Origin: Nectonema munidae
Taxonomy: Eukaryota > Nematomorpha > Nectonematoida > Nectonematidae
Direction of reading: 5' to 3'
DNA length: 64,000 nt
Assembly: GCA_030549495.1 (NCBI GenBank)
Contig: JAUIRK010000882.1
Span: 124,001-188,000 of the forward strand
Part shown: positions 41,943 to 53,797 of the stretch, piece by piece
Layout of the letters: every line of letters starts with the position of its first letter
How positions within the stretch are numbered: the stretch's first letter is position 1
The notes under the pieces: generated by a model
The model's database searches: none
What the model saw: only the letters and a program-made list of their open reading frames with translations
Told to the model about the DNA's origin: nothing
Translations under genes and position numbers: made by a program

Positions 41943-44900
41943 ATTTCCTGCACATCAATTTAAATCACTCAAAAACCGCATGGGATAACCTTATTAATAT
42001 AATTCTTTCTCAACAATACGATGTAATATCCATCAATGAACCCTACACACGCATGCCTCACCTGCTTGACCAATACAAACTCATACACATACCCCCTTTA
42101 GACGATTACTCCAGTTGCATCATAATAAAAACATCCATTCTCAATACACCATTATACCAATTCTCTAACTCTAACTACATTTTCACTTTTATTCACTCCA
42201 CCACTACGCCACTAATCTTCTGTTCTCTTTACTCACAACCTTCTTCTTTACATCCCATTACTGATCGTTTTGATAACGTATTAACCCAAATAAAAAACCA
42301 CATTAACGAAAGTTTTTTCCTCATTATTTCTACATGCTCATATTTATGGGATATAAAACAAAATCTTCGTGGTTTGCAAACCCTCAATTTCCTTTCTGCC
42401 CATAACCTCACTATAGCTGATTCTAACACATCGCCAACTTTTCAACGAAAACACCTAGAAAAAATATATCAATCCCACAATGACATTACCATTATCTCAA
42501 ATGAAACCATTAAAATCATAAAAAATTGAAAGATTTGTGACACACCCTCAGCTTCAGACCACTCGTTTATATCTTTCCAAGACAATCTTAATGTACACAA
42601 AAAGATCCAACACAACCACCCCATTAGCAAACACATTTTCTGGACAGCTTTCCTAAAAACCCTACAATCCAAACTATCCAATACCCAAATGAAAACCAAT
42701 ACAACATCAGAACAAGAGAAATCAGCTTTATCCTTCAACAAAACAATTTCAACTTCTATTCTCTCTTCCACTCCAAACAAACGATTTCCAAAACGCAAAA
42801 ACGCCTATTTCTGGAACTCCCACCTGAACAACCTAAAATAGCAACTCAAACGTTCATCAAAACTTATAAGAAAAATAAACACCCATGATAACATTCAACA
42901 TCACTTCCAACTGAAAAACTCATACAAAAACGAAATCAATAAAGCTAAAAAACAAGTCTGGAAAAAATTCACCACTCAAACTCTGTCCAACCCCTGGAGC
43001 ACTATTAATAAAATCACCAATAAAAAATCCTCATCTCCCTTATCTCCTCATATACTTCTAGCAAACAACACTGAAATACCACACTTTGAAAACCTCCTTT
43101 CTTACTTCACTTTTTCCATCCGATTCACTAATAACCGACAACATTCACAATTCCATCATAAGACTGAAAACTCAATCATATTTACGTAATACCAACACCT
43201 TTGATTTTCCACGAATCACCATTACAGAACTCAGCAACGCCGTAAACTCCTTTAAACCCAAACTATCATGCAGCTACGATCACATATCCATGAAACACGT
43301 TCGCAAAGCATACCATATTATCTCTCCCCACATACATCAATTATTCAACAGTTGCTTAAGACTAAGCTACTTTCCCAATATCTAGAAAATTAACAAATTA
43401 ATCTTGAGTCCTAAACCCAATCGAGATCCCAATAACATAAAAAATTGGCGCTCCATATCTCTTTTACCGACAATAGGCAAAATTTTAGAGGAAATTCTCA
43501 GGAAGAGACTGCTACATTATAGCTTAAAAATCGACTCATTCACGCTAATCAATTTGCCTATCTTCCCAACAAAAACTCAGAATTAGCACTTTCTCGCCTT
43601 ACGCTTTACCTCGAATCTGCACTAAAAAATCATAAAATAGCCTCAACTTTATTCCTAGATATCGAGAATGCTTTTAACACTGCCTAGAACCCAGCTATCA
43701 TTAACAACCTCATAGATAACACCTACCCCACATACATGATAAAGTCCATACACAATTACCTTAGCCATCGCATTCTAATTCAAAACAACAACTAATATAT
43801 TCGCGAGCCTTCTCTCTCTCTCTTTACTCCTCAAGGGGGCAGCTTATCTGACCTACTTTGGTTAATACTCATCAACCCGCTTCTTGCTTTTATCAACAAC
43901 AACTCTAACTTTTCTTAGGGATATTCCGACGACCTTCTTTTCTCTTTTTCTAGTTCTGAGCAAAACGAAAAACTTAAACAATCTGTTTCCTTACTAAAAC
44001 AAATCCAATTCAAAGCGCAACAATACAAAATTTTCTTTAACTCTAATAAATTCTACGTAATTCATTTCACACACAAAAAATTAAACCTTTACCCTTGCAA
44101 CTTAACACAACAAACAAATTAGATCCACAGAACCAAGTAAAATATCTGGGGCTCACTTTCCAACCCAAATTAAAATTCTCTACTCATTTCAAAAACACCT
44201 CACAAAAATTAGTCAAAACTCTTTTCTCTCTTAAAAACGGAATTTCTTACAAATGGGGACTTTCTCCAAAAATTACAAATTTCATTTATAAAAGTCTCAT
44301 TATCCCTGTCCCTAAATATGGAATCCTTTCATGGGGCTCAGAGTTGAAACAGTCATCCCTTACTCATCTTAACAAAATTCATCGCATGTGTCTCCTTTCT
44401 ATCACCAATGCCTATCACACTACACCAACTACAAAACTTGAATTATTCACTGAAACGCTACCCTTCCATCTCAATCTAAAGAAAACGCTTCTTAAAAATT
44501 ACCTAATAACTTTCTGCTCTACACCCTCACCACATCCTTTCACCAACCTATACACAAAACAAACATCCCAATCACTGCAGTAAAACAATTCCATATTAAT
44601 TCAGTTTGCTCCTAACAAAACATCTTATCAAGTGCTACAATTAAATCACCCAATCGAGCTCATCCACCCTTCTTCGTCTCCTCCTTACACCACTAACTTC
44701 TCTCACCATAGATATCTTGCCCTAAACTCCATATAGCTCACCAACGTACAACAAATACTATCAGTTCGCTTTCAATTTTCACTGACGGTTCCAAATCACA
44801 ACACCGCTCTTCAGCTACATGCGGATTCTTCCTACAAAATATAAAAAACCCATTCCTTATCCAACACACAATCCTAGATCCAAAAATCACTGCGCACGAA

Positions 44901-45671
44901 ACAGAAATTCACGCAGTATTACTATCCTGCAACATATTCCTTAATAACCTAACTTCTTTTTCTACCTCCTTCAAATATATCACTTTTTTCACAGACTCGC
45001 AAAATTTAATAAATGACCTAAAACTTGAAAACAAAATCTCACACTCAACTTATAGTTTAGCAAGCAAACTTATTCACCTATCTAATCACTTTGAATTAAA
45101 AATCATTTGGTGTCCAGCTCATTCCAGCTGTTTCGAAAACTACCTTGTCGATTACGTTGCAAAATCAAAAATCTCCGATTCACAGATCCTACCCCTATTT
45201 TCTCTACCCTTCTCCACATTTACAAACACAATAACTAACTCTACACTACTGCAGTGGCAACAATCTATTGACTCAACCATCACATCACTTCCGAAATCAA
45301 TGCCATTATCACAACTCATTTTAAACAAACACTTTCACTCACTCCCTCGGAACATCATTCGCTGTCTCTCATCCCATTGCCCTTGTAATGCATACTTCTT
45401 CAAATTCAAACTTCACTCTAACCCTTTCTGTCGTTTTAGCTGTTTGTACATTGAAACACCTATACATATTCTCCTTTATTGTCCATTTTTTCATTCTCAC
45501 CGACACCAACTCCTTGAAAAAAGCCGCTACTTTTTTAAAGATATTCCATCCTTTCTACATGATCTTCTACAACACCCATTACTCATCAAACATCTCTCTC
45601 TTCTCATAACCACAATCGAACCAATACTCTCTGCAAATCAAACACTAAATCCTCCCCCAAATATCCAATAA
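41936..45671 (+). pseudogene. I-type LINE ORF2 (endonuclease, RT, RNase H), broken
   Basis: The endonuclease begins LNFLHINLNHSKTAWDNLIN with catalytic-type ISINEPY. RT pieces are KPKLSCSYDHISMKHV, NWRSISLLPTIGKILEE, LFLDIENAF and GYSDDLLFS (catalytic SDD, about 43918-43935). The thumb is QVKYLGLTFQPKLKFSTHF and PVPKYGILSWGSE. RNase H has IFTDGSK, HETEIHAVLL and FFTDSQNL. The C-terminal zinc-like part is CRFSCLYIETPIHILLYCPF. ORF2 starts 7 bases before the ORF1 stop. Several in-frame stops interrupt it. Confidence 0.82.
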
Positions 45672-45900
45672 CAATAAGCCATTATCATCACTAACTCATA
45701 CATTCTACAAAACAGTCTAGTGTCTACAGCCATGAAAATCTTCCAAATTTTCTTTTCTATTTCAGAAAGACCCACAAAGGCTAAACCCACACTTTGAAGA
45801 CTAAATTCCAGCAGACTTGCAAGCATATCAGCTCCAGATGTGAAGTGCTTAGAAATCTCCATACCTACCTACCTACCTACCTACCTACCCTCTAAAGATT

Positions 45901-46320
45901 TACAATAAATAAAAGCCTAATGTTTTGATTTTTATTATAAAAGTTTTTATCTTTGACTTAGTTTGAAAATAAAAAAAATTAGAAGTAAATTGTCATAAGA
46001 AAGTATTGAATCAACGTAAAGTTAAAATCTATACTTTATTTCTGTTCTATCAGTGATTCAGCAATATTCGCAATGTGACAAAAAGGGTTTAAATGTCAGA
46101 TTAAAAAAAAACTTTTACAAAATAGGGCATTAGCTTAGGAATGGAATAACAACAATAAAATATAGAATAAGATTTATAAAGAATGATAAAAGTATAGAGT
46201 TCAATCTACCAAGAAAGTCAAATTTCTTTATATGGCAATTATTATGTAGCAAATACAAAATGATAGTTTTATAAATTTTTTATCAGAAGGAACCCCCCAC
46301 TCCCCCTCCCCCTTTTTAGG
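45901..46320. other. Intergenic AT-rich segment
   Basis: Nothing recognised apart from a C-rich patch at 46290-46315. Confidence 0.35.
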
Positions 46321-46332
46321 CTGTGTAAGCAG

Positions 46333-46827
46333 TGGCGGTTTTTCTAAAAGAATTATTTCGTGGTGCTTGGCTTCGATTCTCTTGCTTTGAATTTGATGAG
46401 ACATCAATTATAAGTGGAGTCTTAAATGAGGTTCAAAACGAATTAGTGATAAATTTCAAGTTGCATATTATATACACTGTTATGGATCTAGGCTCAATTT
46501 ATGATTAATAAATGTTACAAAGTACCAGCCTTTAGTTTTCTCGAAAAACTCGATATCTTTGCTGGTATCATTAAAGTCCATGAAAAATTCCTATATATGC
46601 TGTGAAAAATATTTCTTGGAGAATAAGTAAGAGAATTACTACATGCAGTGACGTGTGGTAGAGGTATAGGACGATTTCATGTGAATGTTCTGCAGCTTCT
46701 GGAATTCATAATAAGACTTATGAATGAAACATTCGCTGATAACACTGGTGCTCAAGATGTATCTATGCCAAGATTGATGAAAAGTTTGTTTACTTACTGC
46801 AGTTTTTCTTGGACATTCTTAGAATAA
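46333..46827 (+). pseudogene. Decayed coding-like sequence, unknown family
   Basis: Three stop-limited stretches on the plus strand look like protein: VAVFLKELFRGAWLRFSCFE with SGVLNEVQNELVINFKLH (46333-46507), FLEKLDIFAGIIKVHEKFLY (about 46537-46604), and RELLHAVTCGRGIGRFHVNV with LQLLEFIIRLMNETF (46630-46824). The last two are in one frame, separated by two stops. I do not recognise the family. It could be a dead host gene or a mobile-element protein. Confidence 0.3.
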
Positions 46828-47537
46828 TACACAAAGTATCAAAAGACAAAGAAACAGTGTTTGGGAAAGGAGAAAATTTCACTTCATTAATCAATGAATG
46901 TTTTGTTATATACTAACTCTAATTTGAATGAAAATTATTGTACTGAAAACAATTGGTCAACAATATTTTGGGATACATACTTTGTAACATTTATTAATAC
47001 TAATTTGAGACTATGTCGAGAGCCCAGTATATAATATGCAATTTAAGTTATTGTTTTTGTACCCCACTTACCCCTCTACTCATAACTGTTCCTCTATCAA
47101 ATCCTAAGTCTACAAGAGAAGATTTGTAATCCAACATCAACGCATCCAAATAATTTTTTTCTTTATTGTGTAGAGATTTACGCTCTGTTTTTAACAACGT
47201 TCGTAGTTACATAAGATATGAAAACATTCTTTCTGTAAGAAAATAACTTGTTACACCATCTTCACAATGTTAGTAGAAATCTAAAATGAAATATGACAAA
47301 GTGAACAACAATTTACATTTTACAGATGTTTGATAGCATTTTTCATTTCTTTTTTTCTTTATGGTACTGCAGTATTCTTTGAATATATTATATATCTTGT
47401 TATTGCATTAATAGGTAACATGTTAAATACAATAAATTATTGATAATACTTCTTTTCATTATTTTCATTTTGCTATACGTCGGTCAATATATGATTTTTT
47501 AAATTAATACGATATTATTTTTATAGTTTGTAGTTTG
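46828..47537. other. Intergenic AT-rich segment
   Basis: Nothing recognised. Confidence 0.35.
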
Positions 47538-47711
47538 TCAATGGTTATTAGGTTGTACCTCTCAGATTAATAGTTGAAGGTCAGGGGTTCGATCCCCAAG
47601 GCTCCCAATTCTAAAAACAAATTCACAAAAACTGTGATTAACCATCTTAAGCATAATGCGAGCATATGGCCTTACGGCTGAAAGTGCTTTGATATATCCA
47701 ACCAGCCAACG
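47538..47711 (+). mobile_element. tRNA-derived SINE, family A copy 1
   Basis: TCAATGGTTATTAGGTTGTACC (A-box side), then GGGGTTCGATCCCC (B box), then a body ending AGCATATGGCCTTACGGCTG. It aligns along its length with 48333-48505. Confidence 0.82.
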
Positions 47712-48332
47712 ATATTATTTTTAGTTTCATATCATGATAAGATCCTATGCTTAAACCACTTTAAATGTATTATTTTTTTAATATTTTTGCTTGTTTGACA
47801 AATAAATCTTTTTCACTGAATATTGACAAGAATATTACTTCTAAAATGGATATGCTTCAGCTTCGGTCCCTTTCTATTTATGGTATGCTGTATTTTTACA
47901 TCTTGATGAAGTCTGCCTCATTATATTTCTTCCCAGTTATTTAGAGTCTTATTTCCTTGTATTTATTTTTTACCTCCTACCTACCATTTTCGCCAGCTTT
48001 AAAAATGGCACCTCCTTGATTTTCTATTCCATTAGACTATTTTTGTTAGAAAATTTAAGTTAATACTTTTTTTTTTGAAAAACTTGATCTTTTTTTAGCT
48101 TTATAAAAAGATATATATTCTCTTGTTGACTTTATAAGTTAAATCTCACTCTCATAATTTCACCCATCTTCTTATGAGTATATTTTAGACCATTTTGAAG
48201 GTAAATTAAATTTTGTTAACTTTAAATTTTCTTTATTTTGTCATCTAATTTTTTTCAGTTGAAAATTTTTTAAATGTAATACTAGATTTTAATTTACTTT
48301 TTATATATTTTTACATCTTACTTGTTTGAGCT

Positions 48333-48505
48333 TCAATGGTTGTTAGGGTGTACCTCTTAGCCTAACAGTTGAATGCCAGAGGTTGGATCCCCTAGGCTCC
48401 CGATTCTTAAAAATAAAATCACAAAAACTGATTAACCATCTTAAGCATAATGCTAGCATATGCCTTGCAACTGAAAGTTCTCTGATATCTTCCAACCGCA
48501 ATTGC
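48333..48505 (+). mobile_element. tRNA-derived SINE, family A copy 2
   Basis: Same structure as the copy at 47538, with a worn B box (GAGGTTGGATCCCC). It abuts the left end of the piggyBac element. Confidence 0.8.
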
Positions 48506-48514
48506 AACCTTGTT

Positions 48515-51143
48515 TTAACCCTTATTACCCCTTCGGGTCCATTTAGACCCATATGAAAAATTAGTTGCTCAAATATTAGCAACCAGGCTATGTTCATAAT
48601 TGTTTTTTTGTGACTTTTACTATTATATTGCTCTTTAAATTTTTACATATTTTATTTTTTTCTTCGGCTATTATTTTGTATATTGTAAAAAAAAGTAACA
48701 TAAAACCCCGTAAGGTCCATTTGGTCCCTAAAACAAATATGGCTTTCAAAACACAATAAAATAATTTAAAAAATGTATATATAATTTTTAAGAGACGAAA
48801 ATTGAAAGTTATAGGTCATAAATTTAAGATCTTCATTATATCTGATAATTTTTGAGAATTATTAGTGAAAACAGAAAAATACTATTTTTCTATAAATTAT
48901 TCTATTAATTTTCTCATTTACCTCTGATGATATATCACACCTTTTTTTTATATTATGTATGACTTATAAATGACCAAACCACCCCTTCCTTCGCCTTCTA
49001 AAATATCTGTATATATTCTCACCCATGAAGTATTGACATAAAACATTAGATATATAAAAGACGAGTATTGTGTTTGTAATTTTATATACAGCACACATAA
49101 AACAATGCATATAAAAAATACACCATCTTCTCTTGAAGTGAGGTTGATACCAGATAATTGAATGGCACACCGGAAATTGTAATCATCCTCTTGTTGGGAG
49201 CTCTTTAGAAAAAGATATGTCCTTAACTGTTGTAAAAAGTATAACAATTTTATGTTTTGAGAATGTTTTATTTAGGTTTTTTGTTGCCTCGAAGCCATAT
49301 TTTATATAAAATAGTTTTACATAAATAAAATGTCGAACCCAAGAATTGTTTGTCACATTCCTAAATCAAAAATCATTTACAATGACAATGAATCAAACAC
49401 ATCAGTATCTGAGTGTGCTTCTGAAAGCGAAGATAAGATTTCATATGTGGAATCAAGTTCATCTGAAAGTGCTGGAAGCCTTACTGAAGAGGAGAACTCA
49501 GTGGAAGTATCCAAAGATAATAAAATTGAATTGAGTACTCTGCCTTTGTCCTTGTGTGGAAGGCGTCCTGCGGCTAACATTGTTCAAAGTGTACCTGGAC
49601 CTACACGTTACGCTGTTTCAAGAATCAATGATGAAATATCTTCCCTGCTTGTTTTTTTCCTCAAAAAATTAAAAGAATCATTATTGAAAATACCAACAAA
49701 AAAGGGCAAGATATTTATGGAGAAAAGTGGATTGATTTAGATTATATTGAGCTTAATGCTTTTTTAGGAGTTTTAATCTTACTGGGAGTATACAAATCCA
49801 AAAATGAGGCTTCAAAAAATCTTTGGAGTTGTGAGAATGGAAGGCCAATTTTCGCAGCTATAATGTCAAGGGATCGCTTTGAAAGTATCTGTTCAAGTCT
49901 TAGGTTTGATGATTTTTCTACAAGAAAAAGCAGAAAAATGAAGACAAGTTTGCCCCAATCAGAGAGTTGTGGAACGAATAGAGTTCAATATCCGAAAGAC
50001 TATATAACTTGAACTTTTTCATAACTGTTGATGAACAGCTAAAAGCTTTTCGTATTAGAGCTCCATTCAAGCAATACCTTCCAAACAAGCCAGCAAAATA
50101 CGGGATTAAATTTTGGACACTTTGTGATGCCATCTCTTTTTACAATTGGAGAGCCATACCTTATCTTGGGAAAAATTTTGGTGTTTCTCAAAAAAATATT
50201 TCTGAATCAGTCGTTTTAGAGCTATGCGAAGGATTAAGAGGCTACAATGTAACATTTGAAGTTTTTTTGTTCTTTTTTTCTTCAAAAAAATGTGACTTCC
50301 ATTGGAACTATGAGAAAAAACAAGGTGTCATTGTCTGAAAATTTTGGATCACGCGAGGTAATGTTTACATTGATTTTTTCATTAGTTTTTTTTTGTTTTT
50401 TTGTTTTTAGAAACGGCAAAAATACAGTTCGAAGTTTTTGTTCACTGAAGACACAACTTTAGTTTCTTATTTGTCTAAAAGAAACAAGGCCGTAATTCTC
50501 CAGAGTACTTTTCATCGTTCAAATGAGGTTTTAGATACAGAAAAAAAATACCAAAAATGAAGAATTATTGATGACTACAACAAAACCAAAGAAGGTGTCG
50601 ATACATAGATATCATTTTACACAGTGAGTCGTCGAACAAATCGTTGGCCAGTAGCGGTTTTTTTACAATATTCTTGATATTTCAGCATTTAATGCTTATA
50701 TTCTTTTCACCGAAATTAATTCCAACTGGCAAAAAAAAATTGTACCTACAAAAGAAGGTTATTTCTTGATTCACTTGGTAAGCAGCTAGCTAAGGAACAT
50801 ATTGAAAAAAAGAAATTCTTCCAAGGTGAAGAACACTCCCTCTTCTACTTTTCCAAATGAAGAAAAGCGCCAAGTCAAACGAAAAAGAGGTAGATGTTAT
50901 TTATGTGAGAAATCTGAAAACAAGTGTGAATCTAAATGTGTAAAATGTCGAAGACATCTGTAAAAAACATTATAATATAACATATATAACTTGTTGACAC
51001 ATTCTCTTCATTTTAAATAAATTTTTTGTTTTCATCTCAAAATGATAAAGTATTGGCAATGAATTACTATATTTTTTGCGTGGGGTCCATTTGGACCCAA
51101 AGGGGCTGAGTGTGATTCTAAACGAAGGGGTAACGAGGGTTAA
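48515..51143 (+). mobile_element. piggyBac transposon 1, TTAA-flanked, worn
   Basis: The body is 48519-51139 with TTAA at both edges. Ends CCCTTATTACCCCTTCG and CGAAGGGGTAACGAGGG are inverted. Subterminal GGTCCATTTGGACCC-type palindromes lie near both ends (48535 and 51084). One transposase gene occupies 49330-50963. Confidence 0.92.
49330..50963 (+). pseudogene. piggyBac transposase, broken
   Basis: The acidic N-terminus (SVSECASESEDKISYVESSS) leads into AANIVQSVPGPTRYAVSRIN, the start of the piggyBac core. Then come LNAFLGVLILLGVYKSKNEA, RPIFAAIMSRDRFESICSSL and FFITVDEQLKAFRIRAPFKQ with YLPNKPAKYGIKFWTLCDA, where the first catalytic Asp is kept. The segment that should hold the second Asp reads GYNVTFEVFLFFF and lacks it. 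A stretch at about 50358-50410 has intron-like GTAATG...TTTTTAG ends between well-aligned pieces. The C-terminal Cys-rich finger is present (CYLCEKSENKCESKCVKC). There are about four breaks. Confidence 0.88.
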
Positions 51144-51462
51144 ACTAATCAAAATCAAATATATATAAATATTATAAAATGTGTAAATATTTCTAAATCT
51201 CTCTGGTCCTCAAAGGGTTAAGAGAATTGTCCCAATTAACTCGATTTGAGCATATTCAACCTTTTAAAAATCTGTTCTCAAAAATCACTTTTGATGGTTC
51301 CCTTTAATGATCTCTTAATTCCGGCTTGAATCAGTGGCGCTCATGCTTGAAATTTTGGAGTTGGCGAATTTTTTTAATTAGTTTACATAAAAATTTTCGA
51401 TAAATTTTTACATTATATAAAAAATAGCTACTGAGGATGAAATCTTTGCTGTGATGACTCTT
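51144..51462. other. Spacer between two piggyBac elements
   Basis: AT-rich, no gene. AAAGGGTTAA at 51215 could be a further TTAA-type relic. Confidence 0.3.
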
Positions 51463-53300
51463 TTAACCCTAATTTATCTGACAAATCTAACTACCATATT
51501 TTACCTATAAATCTACATATGTAGACAATAGCGTTTTTTTTTAATGTTTTGTTCTAAAAGAAAGCATAAACCAATAAAATAAAAATAGAAAAAAATTACA
51601 AATTTATTGACAATCAAAACAAAACTGTAGTTTTTTTATGTTGAGAACAAATAACTTTAGCACATTTAACAAATGTGGTTCGTGTCGATTTTCTACATTT
51701 CAGATATTGACTTTTTTTAGGAGTTGAAATAGTTTTTCAACTTCTATATTTTTAATCATTCCATATTGAAAAAAAGCTGACATTTCTGTTTTCGAGTTAT
51801 TGAATCTTTCTAAAATAAAATCTCTAGCAAGTTCTTCTCTTAGCAACTTTAAATATGATCTTTTTGTATAAGTTTTTCCTTTGTTTGCATTGTAATCAAG
51901 AATAGCTTGGGGTTTTTAATCAGCTGTTTGAAATTTTATTTTTAACATGACAACTTGACATTAGAAGCACATATTTGTTTTTAGGACAATACGATCAAAG
52001 CATTATTCTTTTATTTTTTTCCCATAAAAACCTTGTCTTGAATAGATCAAAATTTTTTACTGATTTTAGTACATCGGTGATTTCTCTTTTATTTTCCTGA
52101 ATCGTTCCTGTGCCTGTAAGCCCTTTTTTCAAAAGATCTTCAAGTAAATTATATGAAATGAAGTATCGATCCATCTATATATTTCTATGTGTGTTATAAT
52201 AAGGTTCACACAATTTCAAAACAACCTGAATAAAGAATTCCATTCATAGCTCCACCGTTTACAGCATCACAAATCCAAAAATTCTTCATGCCATATTTTG
52301 TGGCTTTTGGCTGCATTTAGGCTCTACCTGGTGTGTATCCTTTAAAGGGACACCATTGTTTTTCTATAGTCACAGAAGCGGAGGGAATATAATATTTTGT
52401 TGTCAAAAGAAATATGTTGCAAAAGAAGGCGATTTCTATTTTTGGACATGCAGCATCTATAAAATGGTCGATTATGTTTTGGGTTATATAAAGAAGCCAA
52501 ACTTAAGTGATTGTCTCCTTCAGATCCAGCCTTTATAATTATTGCTAAGCCAGCTTTAAATTCAGAAAAAGAAAAAAGTTTTTTCTTCAAGACTCTGCGT
52601 CTTATATTCGTAAACTTAAGAACAACTCAACCTCATATTTCGGACAATACGTAGTTCTAGAATCAATGGATGTCACAATGTTTCTTTGAATAGATCTTAC
52701 ATGTGGAACATGTAATTATTTATCCATTTAATGCGAGATTTAGAAACTAAATCACTACCTAAATTTTTCTTTTTCAATTTGATTTTTAATGAACCAGAAT
52801 TTTCAATTTCATAATGTTTATTCTGCAAACATTCCTTGTCGCTTTCAACGGAAAAATTCTCTTCGCCACTCCATTCATCTAACATAGATTCATTTTCATA
52901 TAACTCTTCATCCGCTTCAAATTTTTTCAAACTACTGAAATAGTTTATTTCTTCTTCTGAAGTTTCTTCAAAGTCATCCTCAGATGAAGTATAAGCTTTA
53001 GAAAGTAATAATTTTTTGCTTTCTCTCATGTTAATAAATTGGATTAATTAAAAATCAATAAAATCTAAAAATTAAATAAAAAAAAAGATAAATATAATAT
53101 AAAAAAGTTTTTTAGAAAAGTTTAAATGGAAAAATACCGATTTTCGAAATTAAAACTAAAAAAGGAATGTGTCTACAAATGCAGACGTTTGGGCAAAATA
53201 GGATGCATCTACAAAAATTTGAGATTTTCTTATTCTCATAAAATTGTAAGTTTAGTAGCTTTTGTCTACACATGTAGGCAAATATGTAAATTAGGGTTGC
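51463..53300 (-). mobile_element. piggyBac transposon 2, worn
   Basis: The body is about 51467-53296. The left end TTAACCCTAATTTA and right end TAAATTAGGGTT are inverted; the right TTAA has mutated to TTGC. Subterminal GTAGACAA/TTGTCTAC words repeat at both ends. Transposase text runs on the minus strand: acidic N-terminus (TSSEDDFEETSEEEINYFSS, 53029-52697), NRPFYRCCMSKNRN, then CPFKGYTPGRA and PKATKYGMKNFWICDAVNGG (52350-52220), and a C-terminal Cys cluster at about 51700. Several stops and frame changes. It differs from element 1 in sequence, so it is a separate lineage. Confidence 0.85.
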
Positions 53301-53590
53301 TACGACACTAAAAAAGAATATTATAAACAACTATGAATTTTACACTCTGTCTCAACTTATTTAGTTGTCAAAAAGATATCCCCACATGCTCGAATTGGGA
53401 TTAGGGAAGCTGTCACCAACCTCTTGGTTGTATTTAAAACATTTTGGCTTAATTTTACAGAATTAGATTCATTACTTGATTCGTTTTATGTTAATTTTTT
53501 CCCACTCTAAATAAGTTTATAATTATTGTTTATTTTGAAGGCTGTAGATTCATTCTTTGATTACTTTCATCTTGATTTATATAATCTTTA

Positions 53591-53797
53591 TGGTAATGTT
53601 TTACTTTAGAGTTCCGTCAATCAAAAATTTTTCAAGCAATTTGTTGTGATGTCAATCAAAGTATACATTTTTCAACATAGTTCTAGATTTTTAGATCTTT
53701 TACATAAAACGAACTCATTAAATTAAAAAAAATTTTTTTAGAACAAATTGAAAAATATAATTTTTGATTGACGAAACCGTAAAGTAAAACATTACCA
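53591..53797. repeat. MITE with inverted ends TGGTAATGTTTTAC
   Basis: TGGTAATGTTTTACTTTAGAG at the left is mirrored at the right (GTAAAGTAAAACATTACCA), followed inward by CGTCAATCAAAAATT on both arms. Arms are about 45 bp. The superfamily is not clear; TA at the left edge suggests Tc1/mariner type. Confidence 0.7.

Larger units (their letters stand above)
40870..45890 (+). mobile_element. I-type LINE (two ORFs, with RNase H), worn
   Basis: ORF1 carries a CCHC zinc-knuckle array. ORF2 has endonuclease, reverse transcriptase, RNase H and a terminal Cys/His motif. An RNase H domain after RT is typical of the I group of non-LTR elements. The 3' end is a (CCTA)n tail at about 45862-45890. C-rich, T-poor strand composition separates it from its surroundings. 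Many stops and frame changes, so it is inactive. CTCTAAAGATT occurs both at 40649 and at 45890 and may be the target duplication, but MULE-like sequence at 40665 complicates that. Confidence 0.85.

Noticed and set aside
40649-45900. CTCTAAAGATT at both edges as the target duplication of the I-type LINE
   Set aside because: The left copy is followed by MULE-like sequence rather than LINE sequence, and a third copy lies in the hairpin loop, so it is kept only as a possibility.
48343-48597. Minus-strand 84-codon frame
   Set aside because: It overlaps a SINE and the end of piggyBac 1 and has no domain.
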